Shown here: piece after piece, positions 38,287-46,923 of the stretch
Numbering within the stretch: position 1 is the first letter of the stretch
Layout of the letters: the number at the start of each line of letters is the position of its first letter
From: Stenotrophomonas hibiscicola ATCC 19867
Lineage (GTDB): Bacteria; Pseudomonadota; Gammaproteobacteria; Xanthomonadales; Xanthomonadaceae
Direction of reading: 5' to 3'
DNA: 64,000 nucleotides
NCBI RefSeq assembly: GCF_000382065.1
Contig: NZ_KB907503.1
Coordinates: 1 to 64,000 of the forward strand
Program-made: the position numbers and the translations under genes
The notes under the pieces: generated by a model
What the model saw: only the letters and a program-made list of their open reading frames with translations
Databases searched by the model: none
Told to the model about the DNA's origin: nothing

Positions 38287-40326
38287 CTACTCCTCACTGG
38301 AAACGGGCTCAGGCAGGCCGGCAGCAACCAGGTCGGCGGCATGCCGCTTGGCCAGCCGCTGGCCCAGGAAGCGCGCGTAGCCTAGGGACAGGTGATGCTG
38401 GTCGTAGAAGGCCGGCTCGCCGTTGGCCTCCATCACGCAGCCCTCCATAGCATTGCCGCCGCACAGCAATTCGTACTTGCTGATGTAGAGGTACGGCAGC
38501 GACTTCACCTGCGGAATGGTCGACTTGGCGCGCTCATCCGGGTTGAAGTAATTCACCAGGTCCGGGCGTTTGCATGCATCGAAGCTTCCGTAGCGGTTGT
38601 ACAGCGACGCGCAGTCGGAGGTGGTTTGCAGGAAGGAGCCGATCGCGATGATCTTCAACTGCGGGTTGCGCGTCTTCAAGATCTCGAGGATCCGCCACAG
38701 GTCGGCGGCAACAGGGTCAAATCCCTGGTGCGTGTTGTAGACAATCACGTCCAGCGCCTGCACCAAGCGTTCATCGTCCAGCGCCGCGAAGCGGGTATCG
38801 CATGCCAGTTCCGGCGTGGGCGATGCAATGCGGCCCCGCTCCAGCACCACCTTGCAGTCGTTGACGGTACCGAAATTGACCAGGTTCACGCGGCGGTCTC
38901 GCCCGTAGATCTGCGCGAAGGCGTTGAAGCCGTCGGGCTCATGCGAGTTGCCGAACAGCAGCACCTGCACCGGCCGATCCATGGGGCAGCGCGCTGGATC
39001 CCGCAGCGACTGCACATTGCAGGCTGCGGCAAGGCCTTCGAATCGGCGCCCCTTGCCGGCCTCGATGTCGGCGGCCCCCAGCGGCTGGAACACCGACACT
39101 TCGGCGCGTGCCGCTGCATGCTGGACGGGGGCGCTGGCCGCCGTGCCCGGCCCGACCATGCCAGGGGTAAAGTACTGGTAGCGCCAAACCATGCCGTTGG
39201 ATGCCAGCACCGCCACGCCCAGCGCACAGCAGAACAGCGAGGCGGCCAGCGTGCGGCCCACCAGCGCCCCCTTGGGCGCGGCCGGATCGACATAGCGGAA
39301 TCGCACTTCCACCCAATGATGCAGCGCCACGGCCGTCACCAGGGACATCACCACCATCAGACTGAACTGTACCGCCCACGACCAGTGCGGCATGAACTGG
39401 GTGACGAATACCACTACCGGCCAATGGGTCAGGTACAGCGAGTAGCTGATCTTGCCGAACCAGACCGCCAGGGGATTGGCCAGCAGCAACGTGGTCGCAC
39501 GGGAGCGGCTCGATGCGATGACCAGCAGCGCGCCCACGCACGGCGCAATGGCGTTGGTGTACGGGAATACGTCGCCTTCCACCAGGGTGGCGATCGAATA
39601 CACGATCAGGGCAGCGCCGACGGCAAACATGCCTTCGTGGAGCCAGCGCGATGCCGGCAGCCGCGCGGCGATGAAGCAGCCGGCTGCGCCGATGGCGAAC
39701 TCGAACACACGGAAGTGCGGCAGGAAGAAGAGATCCGAAGCAAAACCCACGCTCTGCCTGGCCACCACCAGGTGGTTGGCAAGGAAACTGGCTGCTGCTG
39801 CGGCGACGATGCCCCAGGCGATACCGCGGCGGCCGCCGAACCGGTAGCAGAGGAACAGGAACGCAGGCCACACCAGGTAGAACTGCTCCTCCACGCTCAG
39901 CGACCAGGTGTGCAGCAGGGGCTTAGTCTGCGAGGCCGCATCGAAGTAGCCGCTTTCCGACCAGAAAAGCAGGTTGGATACCGACAGCGCCGAGGCCAAC
40001 AAAGACTTGCCGTACGCGACCAGATCGGCTGGCGTAAGGCTGAGCACGGCCAGGACCGTGGTAGCCAGCAGGGTGGCGATCAGTGCGGGCAGGATGCGCC
40101 GGACCCGACGCGTGTAGAAGTTGGCGAAGCGGAAACCACCGGTCTCCACCAGCTCACCTCGGATGATGGAGGTGATCAGAAAGCCGCTGATCACGAAGAA
40201 GATGTCGACGCCGACATAGCCACCGCCGAGCCCAGGCACCCCGAAGTGGAAGAGCAGGACCGCGAGCACCGCGACGCAGCGCAGTCCATCAATGTGCGGC
40301 ATATACCGGGAGGTGGCGCTTTTCAT
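38287..40326 (-). CDS. OafA/YrhL-type acyltransferase with SGNH domain
   Basis: A protein of about 680 residues. The N-terminal ~370 residues form the ten-helix acyltransferase-3 domain, opening MPHIDGLRCVAVLAVLLFHFGVPGLGGGYVGVDIFFVISGFLI and containing SVEEQFYLVWPAFLFL. The C-terminal ~270 residues are an SGNH-like esterase domain with FGNSHEPDGF (Asn in place of the usual Asp of GDSH) and a final DQHHLS. Such enzymes O-acetylate LPS, capsule or peptidoglycan sugars. The start is uncertain: codons at 40395 (TTG), 40362 and 40326 are possible. The gene separates trpE from trpG and is visibly richer in A/T than its neighbours. Confidence 0.85.
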   Translation of the reverse strand: MKSATSRYMPHIDGLRCVAVLAVLLFHFGVPGLGGGYVGVDIFFVISGFLITSIIRGELVETGGFRFANFYTRRVRRILPALIATLLATTVLAVLSLTPADLVAYGKSLLASALSVSNLLFWSESGYFDAASQTKPLLHTWSLSVEEQFYLVWPAFLFLCYRFGGRRGIAWGIVAAAAASFLANHLVVARQSVGFASDLFFLPHFRVFEFAIGAAGCFIAARLPASRWLHEGMFAVGAALIVYSIATLVEGDVFPYTNAIAPCVGALLVIASSRSRATTLLLANPLAVWFGKISYSLYLTHWPVVVFVTQFMPHWSWAVQFSLMVVMSLVTAVALHHWVEVRFRYVDPAAPKGALVGRTLAASLFCCALGVAVLASNGMVWRYQYFTPGMVGPGTAASAPVQHAAARAEVSVFQPLGAADIEAGKGRRFEGLAAACNVQSLRDPARCPMDRPVQVLLFGNSHEPDGFNAFAQIYGRDRRVNLVNFGTVNDCKVVLERGRIASPTPELACDTRFAALDDERLVQALDVIVYNTHQGFDPVAADLWRILEILKTRNPQLKIIAIGSFLQTTSDCASLYNRYGSFDACKRPDLVNYFNPDERAKSTIPQVKSLPYLYISKYELLCGGNAMEGCVMEANGEPAFYDQHHLSLGYARFLGQRLAKRHAADLVAAGLPEPVSSEE

Positions 40327-40403
40327 GATCTGCAAGAACCCATTCAAGTGGGCGCGGCGCATCCCTTGCACCGCGCGACGGACAGCCTTCGACAATGGGA
40401 AGG

Positions 40404-41879
40404 TTACAGGCCCTTGGCGGCCTGGGCGACGGCGCGGAACAGCGCGCGGCCCTTGTTCATCGTCTCATCCCATTCCTTGTCCGGGTCCGAGTCGTAGACG
40501 ATGCCGGCGCCGGCCTGCACGTACAGGCGGCCGTCCTTGATCACCGCGGTGCGGATCGCGATCGCGGTATCGGCATCGCCGTGCCAGCCGATGTAGCCGA
40601 TGCTGCCGGCGTAGACATTGCGCTTGATCGGTTCCAGCTCGCGGATCACTTCCAGCGCGCGGATCTTCGGCGCGCCGCTGACCGTGCCGGCCGGGAAGGT
40701 GGCACGCAGCACGTCGGCATAGCTCAGGCCCGGCTGCAGCTGCCCGGTCACTTCGCTGACGATGTGCATCACGTGGCTGTAGCGTTCGATCACGAACTGC
40801 TCGCCCACCTCCACGGTACCTGCCTTCGAGACGCGGCCGGCATCGTTGCGGCCCAGGTCAATCAGCATCAGATGCTCGGCGCGTTCCTTCGGATCGGCCA
40901 GCAGCTCGGCTTCCAGCGCCAGGTCCAGCTCGGGCGTGGCGCCACGCGGGCGGGTGCCGGCGATCGGGCGCACGGTGACTTCGCCGTCCTGAAGGCGTAC
41001 CAGGATTTCCGGCGATGAACCGACCACCTGCAGGTCGCCGACATCCAGGAAGTACATGTACGGCGACGGGTTCAGTGCACGCAGCGCGCGGTACACATCC
41101 ACCGGGCGCGCCTTGAACGGCACGCTCAGGCGCTGGCTGAGCACCACCTGGAAGATGTCACCGGCGCGGATGTATTCCTTGCTGCGCTGGACCGCATCGA
41201 CGAAGCCTTCGCGGGTGAAGCCGGAGACGAAGTCGGACTCGTCCAGCACGTCGCTGTTGAGCGGTGCGGGATAACCGGCGCCGGGCGCGCGCAGCTTGGC
41301 AGTCAGCGCATCCAGGCGTGCCTGGGCCTGCTCGAAGGCGCCCTCGACCCGTGGGTCGGCGTGCACGATCAGGTACAGCCGGCCCTTGAGATTGTCGAAC
41401 ACCGCCAGCTCGTTGGAATCCAGCAGCAGGATGTCCGGCGTGCCCAGCTCATCGCGGCCGGCCGGCGGGGCCAGGCGTGGTTCGATGTAGCCGATGCACT
41501 CGAAGCCGAACCAGCCGACCAGGCCACCGGTGAAGCCCGGCAGGCCTTCCAGCTTCGGCACCGAGTGGGCGCTGCGCAGCGCCTCGACTTCGGCGAACGG
41601 GTCGGCCACCTCGCGGGTGTCCACCACCTGGCCGTCTTCGCGCACAGTCAGCGTGTGGCCATGGAAGGCGTACACGCGACGCGCCGGCAGGCCGATGATC
41701 GAGTAACGACCAAAGCGCTCGCCGCCTTCGACGGATTCAAACAGGTAGGTATTGGGGCCGTCGGCGAGCTTCAGATAGACCGAAAGCGGCGTGTCCAGGT
41801 CGGACAGCACTTCACGGACGACGGGAATGTGGGTGTGGCCTTCAGCGGCCTGCTGCTGAAACTGAGCGTGCGAGTTCAA
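40404..41879 (-). CDS. trpE: Anthranilate synthase component I
   Basis: A 491-residue chorismate-utilising enzyme. N-terminal LNSHAQFQQQAAEGHTHIPVVREVL aligns with xanthomonad TrpE starts, and the feedback-site region is SVYLKLADGPNTYLFES. Catalytic blocks include RPIAGTRPRGATPELD, ERAEHLMLIDLGRNDAGRV, and FPAGTVSGAPKIRALEVI. The best start is TTG at 41879, because GGAAGGAAAG lies 5 nt upstream and the ORF extension above it is not conserved. It makes anthranilate with TrpG. A tryptophan-rich reading frame lies just upstream. Confidence 0.95.
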   Translation of the reverse strand: MNSHAQFQQQAAEGHTHIPVVREVLSDLDTPLSVYLKLADGPNTYLFESVEGGERFGRYSIIGLPARRVYAFHGHTLTVREDGQVVDTREVADPFAEVEALRSAHSVPKLEGLPGFTGGLVGWFGFECIGYIEPRLAPPAGRDELGTPDILLLDSNELAVFDNLKGRLYLIVHADPRVEGAFEQAQARLDALTAKLRAPGAGYPAPLNSDVLDESDFVSGFTREGFVDAVQRSKEYIRAGDIFQVVLSQRLSVPFKARPVDVYRALRALNPSPYMYFLDVGDLQVVGSSPEILVRLQDGEVTVRPIAGTRPRGATPELDLALEAELLADPKERAEHLMLIDLGRNDAGRVSKAGTVEVGEQFVIERYSHVMHIVSEVTGQLQPGLSYADVLRATFPAGTVSGAPKIRALEVIRELEPIKRNVYAGSIGYIGWHGDADTAIAIRTAVIKDGRLYVQAGAGIVYDSDPDKEWDETMNKGRALFRAVAQAAKGL

Positions 41880-41991
41880 GACGACTTTCCTTCCGGGACA
41901 CAGCGTTATGGGGGCGGACGACGGCAACGGGCCACCATCGCCACCAACGGCGTGCGGAAGAAAGGGTATGCGGGGTCGTCAGGCTGGACAC
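41842..41991 (-). promoter_or_regulatory. Candidate Trp-rich leader reading frame before trpE
   Basis: A minus-strand frame open from a GTG at 41991 encodes Arg-Arg-Trp-Trp-Arg-Trp-Trp, with the Trp codons at 41946-41932, 52 nt before the trpE start. The frame ends at 41842, 38 nt inside trpE in another phase. Four Trp codons next to trpE suggest tryptophan-responsive translation or attenuation. No terminator with a T-run is visible, and no good ribosome site precedes the GTG, so this is tentative. Confidence 0.4.
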
Positions 41992-42098
41992 CCCCTGACT
42001 GTATCGCAGCCGGGGCGGGAGGGGAACCCTGGGAAACTGAACCACGGGAAAGCACAGGGCTCATGGCGGGGACCGGTGGGGGACCGGCGCGGGAACCG

Positions 42099-42183
42099 GT
42101 AGAGTCGACAGTTAGTCGACTGCTCTTCGTCCCGACGGTAAAACCGGCGCTACACGCGTAAGTCGACTAACAGTCGACTCTAC
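42099..42183. repeat. Inverted pair of REP palindromes between lipid kinase and trpE
   Basis: GTAG then AGTCGAC/GTCGACT arms at 42099-42121, and an inverted copy at 42161-42183 ending CTAC. The arms are AT-richer than other REPs in the window. The pair sits just after the lipid-kinase stop (42189). The remaining 42000-42100 shows nothing else recognisable. Confidence 0.8.
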
Positions 42184-42188
42184 CCCGC

Positions 42189-43118
42189 CTACCCCGCCAG
42201 CAACGGGCAACCGACCGGCAGGTGCATGCGCACCCTGCCCGGCACGCACGCGATGCGGAACTGGCGGGCCTGGACTGGTTCGCCGTCCAGGTTGAGGGTC
42301 AACGGGCGCTCGGACTCCACCTGCAGCCACGGCAGCCGCGCACGCGTGGCCAGCTGTTCCAGCGCCGCCTGGGTGCCCGACTTCAGCATCTGGCCGAGCG
42401 TGGCGGTGACCTCACCCTCCAGTTCCGGAAGCACGGTGACATCCAGCAGCCCATCGTCGATCACGGCCTGCGGGCACAACTGCTGGCCACCGCCGGCCTG
42501 CCGGCCATTGCCGATGCCCAGGGCGATGAAGTCGCCTTCCCACGCGAAATCCGGGCCGGACAGCCGCGCGGTGATCGGCTCGATGCGGCCCAGCTTGGCG
42601 ATGCCGGTGATCACATAGGCCAGCCCGCCCAGCATCTTCTTCAGGCCGGCATCGGTCTCCACCGTCACCTGCGTGCCGAAGCCACCGCTGGCGAGATTGG
42701 CGCACCACCATTGCGTGCCATCGGCGTCCACGCGCAACAGGTCAATGGCGTGCGGCGTCGCCTGCCCGATCAAGGCGAAGGCCTCCTTCGGCTCAGTGGG
42801 AATGCCGGCAGCAGTCGCGAAATCGTTGGCGGTCCCCATCGGAATCAGCGCCAGCGAGGGCAGCGCATCTGCCGGCTCCTCACGATGTGCCAGTGTCTCG
42901 GCCACCGCACTGAGCGTGCCATCGCCACCGGCGGCCACGATCACGTCCACGCCATGATCGATCGCCTCGGCCACGTAGCGTTCGGCGTCACCGTCTTCCC
43001 AGGTCACCCGCACTTCCAGCTGCACGCCCTGTCCGCGCCAATGGCCGACGGCGTCGCGCAACTCATCGTTGCCGGCGGATTTGCCGTTGAGGATCAGGCG
43101 CCAGCGCGGGGTGGTCAT
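42189..43118 (-). CDS. yegS: YegS/DgkA-B type lipid kinase
   Basis: A 309-residue diacylglycerol-kinase-like protein. The nucleotide motif [13 protein letters not shown] is near residue 65, with a second block [16 protein letters not shown], and the C-terminal domain contains [27 protein letters not shown]. These match the YegS branch, which phosphorylates lipids such as phosphatidylglycerol. The start at 43118 gives [17 protein letters not shown]. It is about 310 bp upstream of trpE and separated by a REP pair. Confidence 0.9.
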   Translation of the reverse strand: MTTPRWRLILNGKSAGNDELRDAVGHWRGQGVQLEVRVTWEDGDAERYVAEAIDHGVDVIVAAGGDGTLSAVAETLAHREEPADALPSLALIPMGTANDFATAAGIPTEPKEAFALIGQATPHAIDLLRVDADGTQWWCANLASGGFGTQVTVETDAGLKKMLGGLAYVITGIAKLGRIEPITARLSGPDFAWEGDFIALGIGNGRQAGGGQQLCPQAVIDDGLLDVTVLPELEGEVTATLGQMLKSGTQAALEQLATRARLPWLQVESERPLTLNLDGEPVQARQFRIACVPGRVRMHLPVGCPLLAG

Positions 43119-43301
43119 GCAGAGCTTCCAGGGATGCGGTGGCACAGGCTAGCAATGCGCTGTTTGCCCGCGGTGAATGTCACGCAGATGTCATTCAGCT
43201 GCTGGAGAATGGAAGGCCATAGCAGGGACGACGGATGGAGGCAGGATCAGCCTCCCACGCATGCAGCGAGGCCACGCCAGTGATTGGCGTGGCTTTTTTT
43301 T
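43119..43301 (+). ncRNA. Candidate small RNA or orphan transcript ending in an intrinsic terminator
   Basis: The plus strand has a strong terminator at 43271-43301 but no plus-strand gene upstream of it in this gap, which lies between genes that both read leftward. A dyad TGAATG-N12-CATTCA occurs at 43174-43197. No convincing promoter or ORF was found, so the 5' end is only a limit. Confidence 0.35.
43271..43301 (+). terminator. Classical Rho-independent terminator on the plus strand
   Basis: GCCACGCCA and TGGCGTGGC flank a GTGAT loop, followed by eight T residues. On the minus strand no T-run follows the stem, so it is directional. It has no annotated gene in front. Confidence 0.85.
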
Positions 43302-43308
43302 GCCGGCC

Positions 43309-43332
43309 GTAGATCCACGCCATGCGTGGATG
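43309..43332. repeat. REP palindrome
   Basis: GTAG-headed ATCCACG/CGTGGAT palindrome 10 bp from the GNAT stop codon, where it could form the 3' stem-loop of that minus-strand transcript. Confidence 0.75.
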
Positions 43333-43341
43333 CATTTCACG

Positions 43342-43833
43342 TCAACCGTTGGCGAAATCGTGCAGCGCCTGGCCCTGCAGCCGGTACACGGTCCACTCGT
43401 CCTGCGGCTTTGCGCCGGCGGCGGTGTAGAACTCGATGGCCGGGGTGTTCCAGTCCAGCACCGACCATTCGAAACGACCGCAGCCTTCGGCCACGGCCTG
43501 GCGGGCGATGTACTTCAGCAGTGCCTTGCCGGCGCCGCCGCCGCGCTTCTCCGGGCTGATGTACAGGTCTTCCAGGTAGATGCCCTTGCGGCCCAGCCAG
43601 GTGGAGTAGTTGTAGAAATACACCGCATAGCCGATGGCCTCACCGTCGGCTTCGCAGATCAACGCGCGGGCAGTCGCATCGGCACCGAACAGGCTTTCGG
43701 CAATACCGATCTCATCGGTCTGCACCGAATGCTCGGCCTTCTCGTAGATGGCCAGTTCGCGGATGAAGCGCAGGATCAGGCCAGCGTCGGCCACGGTGGC
43801 CGGGCGGATGTTCAACACGGCCACCGTACCCAT
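43342..43833 (-). CDS. GNAT family N-acetyltransferase
   Basis: A 163-residue acetyltransferase. It begins LNIRPATVADAGLILRFIRELAIYEKAE and has IYLEDLYISPEKRGGGAGKALLKYIARQA with the RGGGAG acetyl-CoA loop. The ending WNTPAIEFYTAAGAKPQDEW resembles the diamine/thialysine acetyltransferase (SSAT-like) branch, including the YLEDLY block. A polyamine or diamine substrate is therefore likely but not shown. It starts 3 bp after the rpe stop, so the two are co-transcribed. Confidence 0.87.
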   Translation of the reverse strand: MGTVAVLNIRPATVADAGLILRFIRELAIYEKAEHSVQTDEIGIAESLFGADATARALICEADGEAIGYAVYFYNYSTWLGRKGIYLEDLYISPEKRGGGAGKALLKYIARQAVAEGCGRFEWSVLDWNTPAIEFYTAAGAKPQDEWTVYRLQGQALHDFANG

Positions 43834-43836
43834 GGC

Positions 43837-44514
43837 TCAGCCCCTTGCCGCAGCAACGTTCGCGCGCATCTGCGCGATCACGTCCTGGTAGCTGGTCCTG
43901 GCGTTGAAGATGGCCGAACCGGCAACGAAGGTGTCAGCGCCGGCGGCGGCGATCTCACCGATGTTGTCGGCTTTCACGCCACCGTCGATCTCCAGGCGGA
44001 TGTCCTTGCCGCTGGCATCGATCATCTTGCGCACCACCTTCAGCTTGTCCAGCGCCGAGGGGATGAAGGCCTGGCCGCCGAAGCCCGGGTTGACCGACAT
44101 CAGCAGCACCAGGTCCAGGTCATCCAGCACCCAGTCGAGGATGTCCACCGGGGTGGCCGGATTGAGCACGATGCCCGGCTTGCAGCCCAGCGAGCGGATC
44201 AGCTGGATGGTGCGGTGCACGTGGCGGCTCGCCTCCGGATGGAAGCTGATGTAGGTGGCACCGGCCTCGGCGAAGTCCGGGATGATGCGGTCCACCGGCT
44301 CGACCATCAGGTGCACGTCGATCGGCGCGGTCACGCCGTGCTTGCGCAGCGCCTGGCAGACCATCGGGCCGATGGTCAGGTTCGGCACGTAGTGGTTGTC
44401 CATCACGTCGAAGTGGACCCAGTCCGCGCCGGCGGCGAGGACGTTGTCGACTTCCTCGCCGAGACGGGCGAAGTTGGCAGAGAGAATGGACGGGGCGATG
44501 AGGCAGTTGGACAT
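43837..44514 (-). CDS. rpe: Ribulose-phosphate 3-epimerase
   Basis: A 225-residue TIM-barrel epimerase of the pentose phosphate pathway. Catalytic motifs include [74 protein letters not shown] and [12 protein letters not shown]. It interconverts ribulose 5-phosphate and xylulose 5-phosphate. The J-domain gene is 57 bp upstream and GNAT 3 bp downstream. Confidence 0.97.
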   Translation of the reverse strand: MSNCLIAPSILSANFARLGEEVDNVLAAGADWVHFDVMDNHYVPNLTIGPMVCQALRKHGVTAPIDVHLMVEPVDRIIPDFAEAGATYISFHPEASRHVHRTIQLIRSLGCKPGIVLNPATPVDILDWVLDDLDLVLLMSVNPGFGGQAFIPSALDKLKVVRKMIDASGKDIRLEIDGGVKADNIGEIAAAGADTFVAGSAIFNARTSYQDVIAQMRANVAAARG

Positions 44515-44571
44515 GGCCGGGGCCTTCGGAACGGGGAAAGGATTCTCCCGCCCGCAGGCGGGACTGTCGGA

Positions 44572-44901
44572 TCAGCGCTTGCGCAGGGTCTTGATGCGGT
44601 CGTAGGCGGCATTGATCCGCCGCGACTTCTGCTCGGCCTGCTGCTGCAGCTCGGGGGCGGCGCCGCCAAGCTTGTCGGGGTGGTACTGCGAGATCAGCTT
44701 TCGGTAGGCGCGCTCGATCTCGGCATCGGTGGCCTCGGAGGTCAGCCCCAGCTCCCGGTACGGGTTCTCCTTGTTCAGGCGGAACCAGTCCGAATCAAAG
44801 GCATGGCCGATCAACAGGCCGACTACCGCGCCAAACAGCGGATTGGGCCGGAACAGCAGGGCCCCGGCGATGAAACCGAGCAGTTTTCCGTACCAGCGCA
44901 T
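44572..44901 (-). CDS. Small membrane-anchored J-domain protein (DjlA-like, short)
   Basis: A protein of about 109 residues. The N-terminus MRWYGKLLGFIAGALLFRPNPLFGAVVGLLIGHAFD matches the membrane anchor of DjlA. It is followed directly by a J-domain (NPYRELGLTSEATDAEIERAYRKLISQYHPDKLG) with the HPD tripeptide. The central TerB-like domain of full DjlA is absent. It should stimulate DnaK at the inner membrane. Starts at 44937 and 44901 are both possible; 44901 fits the DjlA N-terminus. Confidence 0.82.
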   Translation of the reverse strand: MRWYGKLLGFIAGALLFRPNPLFGAVVGLLIGHAFDSDWFRLNKENPYRELGLTSEATDAEIERAYRKLISQYHPDKLGGAAPELQQQAEQKSRRINAAYDRIKTLRKR

Positions 44902-45042
44902 GGCGCCCCAGGGTCGACCGGCGAAATGGATGCTCATTTTACGTCACAGCGGGCCCGGACCGCTTTACACTAGGCCGCCCGCTGGTCAGCGGGCCCGCCG
45001 GGTCCGCTGGGCAGCCGTATCGACAACGCCCCAGGAGTGCCC

Positions 45043-45969
45043 GTGCCAACCACGCTGTTGCAATCCGATCTCCCCGGCCTGCCCTTGCGCCATCGCGGCA
45101 AGGTGCGTGATGTGTTCGATATCCCGCGCGAGCGGCTGCCTGCAGGGACCCCGCCGGGCGACTACCTGCTGATGGTGGCCACCGATCGCCTGTCGGCGTT
45201 CGACGTGGTCCTGCCCGACCCGATCCCGGGCAAGGGCGAGATGCTCTGCCAGGTCTCCAACTTCTGGTTCGCCAAGACCGCGCACCTGATGCCCAACCAC
45301 CTGACCGGCATCGACGTGGCCAGCGTGCTGCCCGAAGGCGTGGACCCCGCCCTGTATGCCAAGCGCGCGGTGGTCACCCGCAAGCTGAAGCCGGTGCCGG
45401 TGGAAGCGATCGCCCGCGGCTACCTGATCGGCAGCGGCTGGAAGGATTACCAGCGCACCGGCAAGGTCAGCGGCATCGATCTGCCCGACGGCCTGCGCCA
45501 GGCCGAGCAGCTGCCCGAGCCGATCTTCACCCCCTCGACCAAGGCCGCCGTCGGCGACCACGACGAGAACATCGATTTCGACGCGATGGTGAAGCAGGTC
45601 GGTGCGGACCTGGCCGAGCGCGTGCGCGACGCCACCCTGCGCATCTACAAGTTCGCCGCCGATTACGCCCGCGAACGCGGCATCCTCCTGGCCGACACCA
45701 AGTTCGAGTTCGGTACCGACGCCGATGGCCGCCTGTACATCATGGACGAGATGCTGACGCCGGATTCCTCGCGTTACTGGCCGGCCGACGAGTACGAAGT
45801 GGGCACCAGCCCGCCGAGCTACGACAAGCAGTTCGTGCGCGATTACCTGGAGACGCTGGACTGGGGCAAGACCGCCCCGGGCCCGAGCATCCCGGCCGAG
45901 ATCATCGAGCGCACCCGCGCCAAGTACGCCGAGGCGCTGCAGCGCCTGGCCGGGATCAGCGTCGACTGA
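45043..45969 (+). CDS. purC: Phosphoribosylaminoimidazole-succinocarboxamide synthase
   Basis: A 308-residue SAICAR synthetase of purine synthesis, the longer type. Conserved blocks are [70 protein letters not shown] and LADTKFEFG. The GTG at 45043 is preferred over the GTG at 45037 because AGGAG lies 5 nt before it. A terminator hairpin follows the stop. Confidence 0.95.
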   Translation: MPTTLLQSDLPGLPLRHRGKVRDVFDIPRERLPAGTPPGDYLLMVATDRLSAFDVVLPDPIPGKGEMLCQVSNFWFAKTAHLMPNHLTGIDVASVLPEGVDPALYAKRAVVTRKLKPVPVEAIARGYLIGSGWKDYQRTGKVSGIDLPDGLRQAEQLPEPIFTPSTKAAVGDHDENIDFDAMVKQVGADLAERVRDATLRIYKFAADYARERGILLADTKFEFGTDADGRLYIMDEMLTPDSSRYWPADEYEVGTSPPSYDKQFVRDYLETLDWGKTAPGPSIPAEIIERTRAKYAEALQRLAGISVD

Positions 45970-45977
45970 TCCGCCTG

Positions 45978-46008
45978 CGCCCCCGGCCCGCCGGGGGCGT
46001 TTCATTTT
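45978..46008 (+). terminator. Terminator of purC
   Basis: CGCCCCCGG and CCGGGGGCG flank a CCCG loop, followed by TTTCATTTT, 8 bp after the stop codon. Confidence 0.8.
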
Positions 46009-46012
46009 GGTG

Positions 46013-46075
46013 GTAGTGCCGGCCGCTGGCCGGCAACCTCGGCGAATCCGCAGCCAGACATGGCCTGGCTCTACT
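46013..46075. repeat. REP palindromes upstream of the Mpo1-like gene
   Basis: A GTAG-headed GCCGGCC/GGCCGGC copy (about 46013-46036) and a CAGCCAGACATGGCCTGGCT copy (about 46052-46075) ending in CTAC, arranged as an inverted pair. Confidence 0.7.
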
Positions 46076-46104
46076 GTCGGCCCTGGCGGGAGTATGCTGG
46101 CCGC

Positions 46105-46590
46105 ATGCAGACATCCACCGAGCTTGCGCGGCCGATCGACCGCTATTTCGCCAGCTACTCCGACGACCACCGCAATGTGATCAACCAGCGCATCCACGTG
46201 GTGGCGGTCCCGGCGATCCTGTGGTCGGTGGTGGCCCTGCTGTGGTGCCTGCCGCCGCTGATCACCTGGTTCCAGTACGGCATCTGGTCGGCGTTCGCGA
46301 TGTTCAGCGCCTGGTGCTTCTACAACAAGCTGTCGCGCCCGCTGGGCATCGGCATGCTCATCCAGTTCTTCGTGTTCGGCTGCCTGTGCCGCCTGCTGGA
46401 AGCCGAAATCGGCCTGCAGGCCCTGCGCTGGCTGGCGGTGGGCGTGTTCGTGGTGGCCTGGATCGCGCAGTTCATCGGCCACACGTTCGAGGGCCGCAAG
46501 CCCAGCTTCCTGACCGACCTGACCTACCTGCTGATCGGCCCGGCCTGGGTGATGGCCAAGTTCTACCGCAAGCTCGACTGGCGCTACTGA
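46105..46590 (+). CDS. Mpo1-like (DUF962) membrane protein
   Basis: A 161-residue protein with four hydrophobic helices. The family blocks are YSDDHRNVINQRIHVVAVPAILWS and GHTFEGRKPSFLTDLTYLLIGPAWVMAKFYRK. In yeast, Mpo1 is an iron-dependent dioxygenase that shortens 2-hydroxy fatty acids; the histidine-containing NQRIHVVAVP and GHxFEGRKP motifs are retained here. The start at 46105 is chosen because the longer ORF runs through a REP. Confidence 0.85.
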   Translation: MQTSTELARPIDRYFASYSDDHRNVINQRIHVVAVPAILWSVVALLWCLPPLITWFQYGIWSAFAMFSAWCFYNKLSRPLGIGMLIQFFVFGCLCRLLEAEIGLQALRWLAVGVFVVAWIAQFIGHTFEGRKPSFLTDLTYLLIGPAWVMAKFYRKLDWRY

Positions 46591-46923
46591 CCTGCCCAGG
46601 GCCGACGGCGCACCTCGTTTCCTGAACGGGCAGATCCCGTCACCCGCACTCCACGACGGCCCTGCCAGCCTGCGCCGGTGATCCGCTCCCCACTTCCCGC
46701 CCGTCGACGGCAGCCCCTGTGCGACAGGGCCTGCGGTCTCCCTGCGTGGGCGTAGGGCGTCCCCCGAGGGCAAGCGAGGAGAACACGCAGGAACGCGATG
46801 TTGCGTCGCAGAAAATATGAATCAGCGGACGTTACATGCAATTGATCGCTGTTCGATGGGTTTCAGCGACATTTCGCAGCCTGTTATTCTCCCTGACCTG
46901 CTCGTGAATCATGGATTCCCTGC
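46591..46923 (+). other. Gene-free leader region before the Mrp operon
   Basis: No gene is visible here. Stems include CCCTGT-GCG-ACAGGG (near 46713-46727) and CCTGCGTG paired with CACGCAGG around a 35-nt interior (near 46743-46793). An A/T-rich stretch at 46810-46905 could hold the operon promoter. The stems could form a structured 5' leader or a separate small RNA. I recognise no known riboswitch. Confidence 0.4.
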
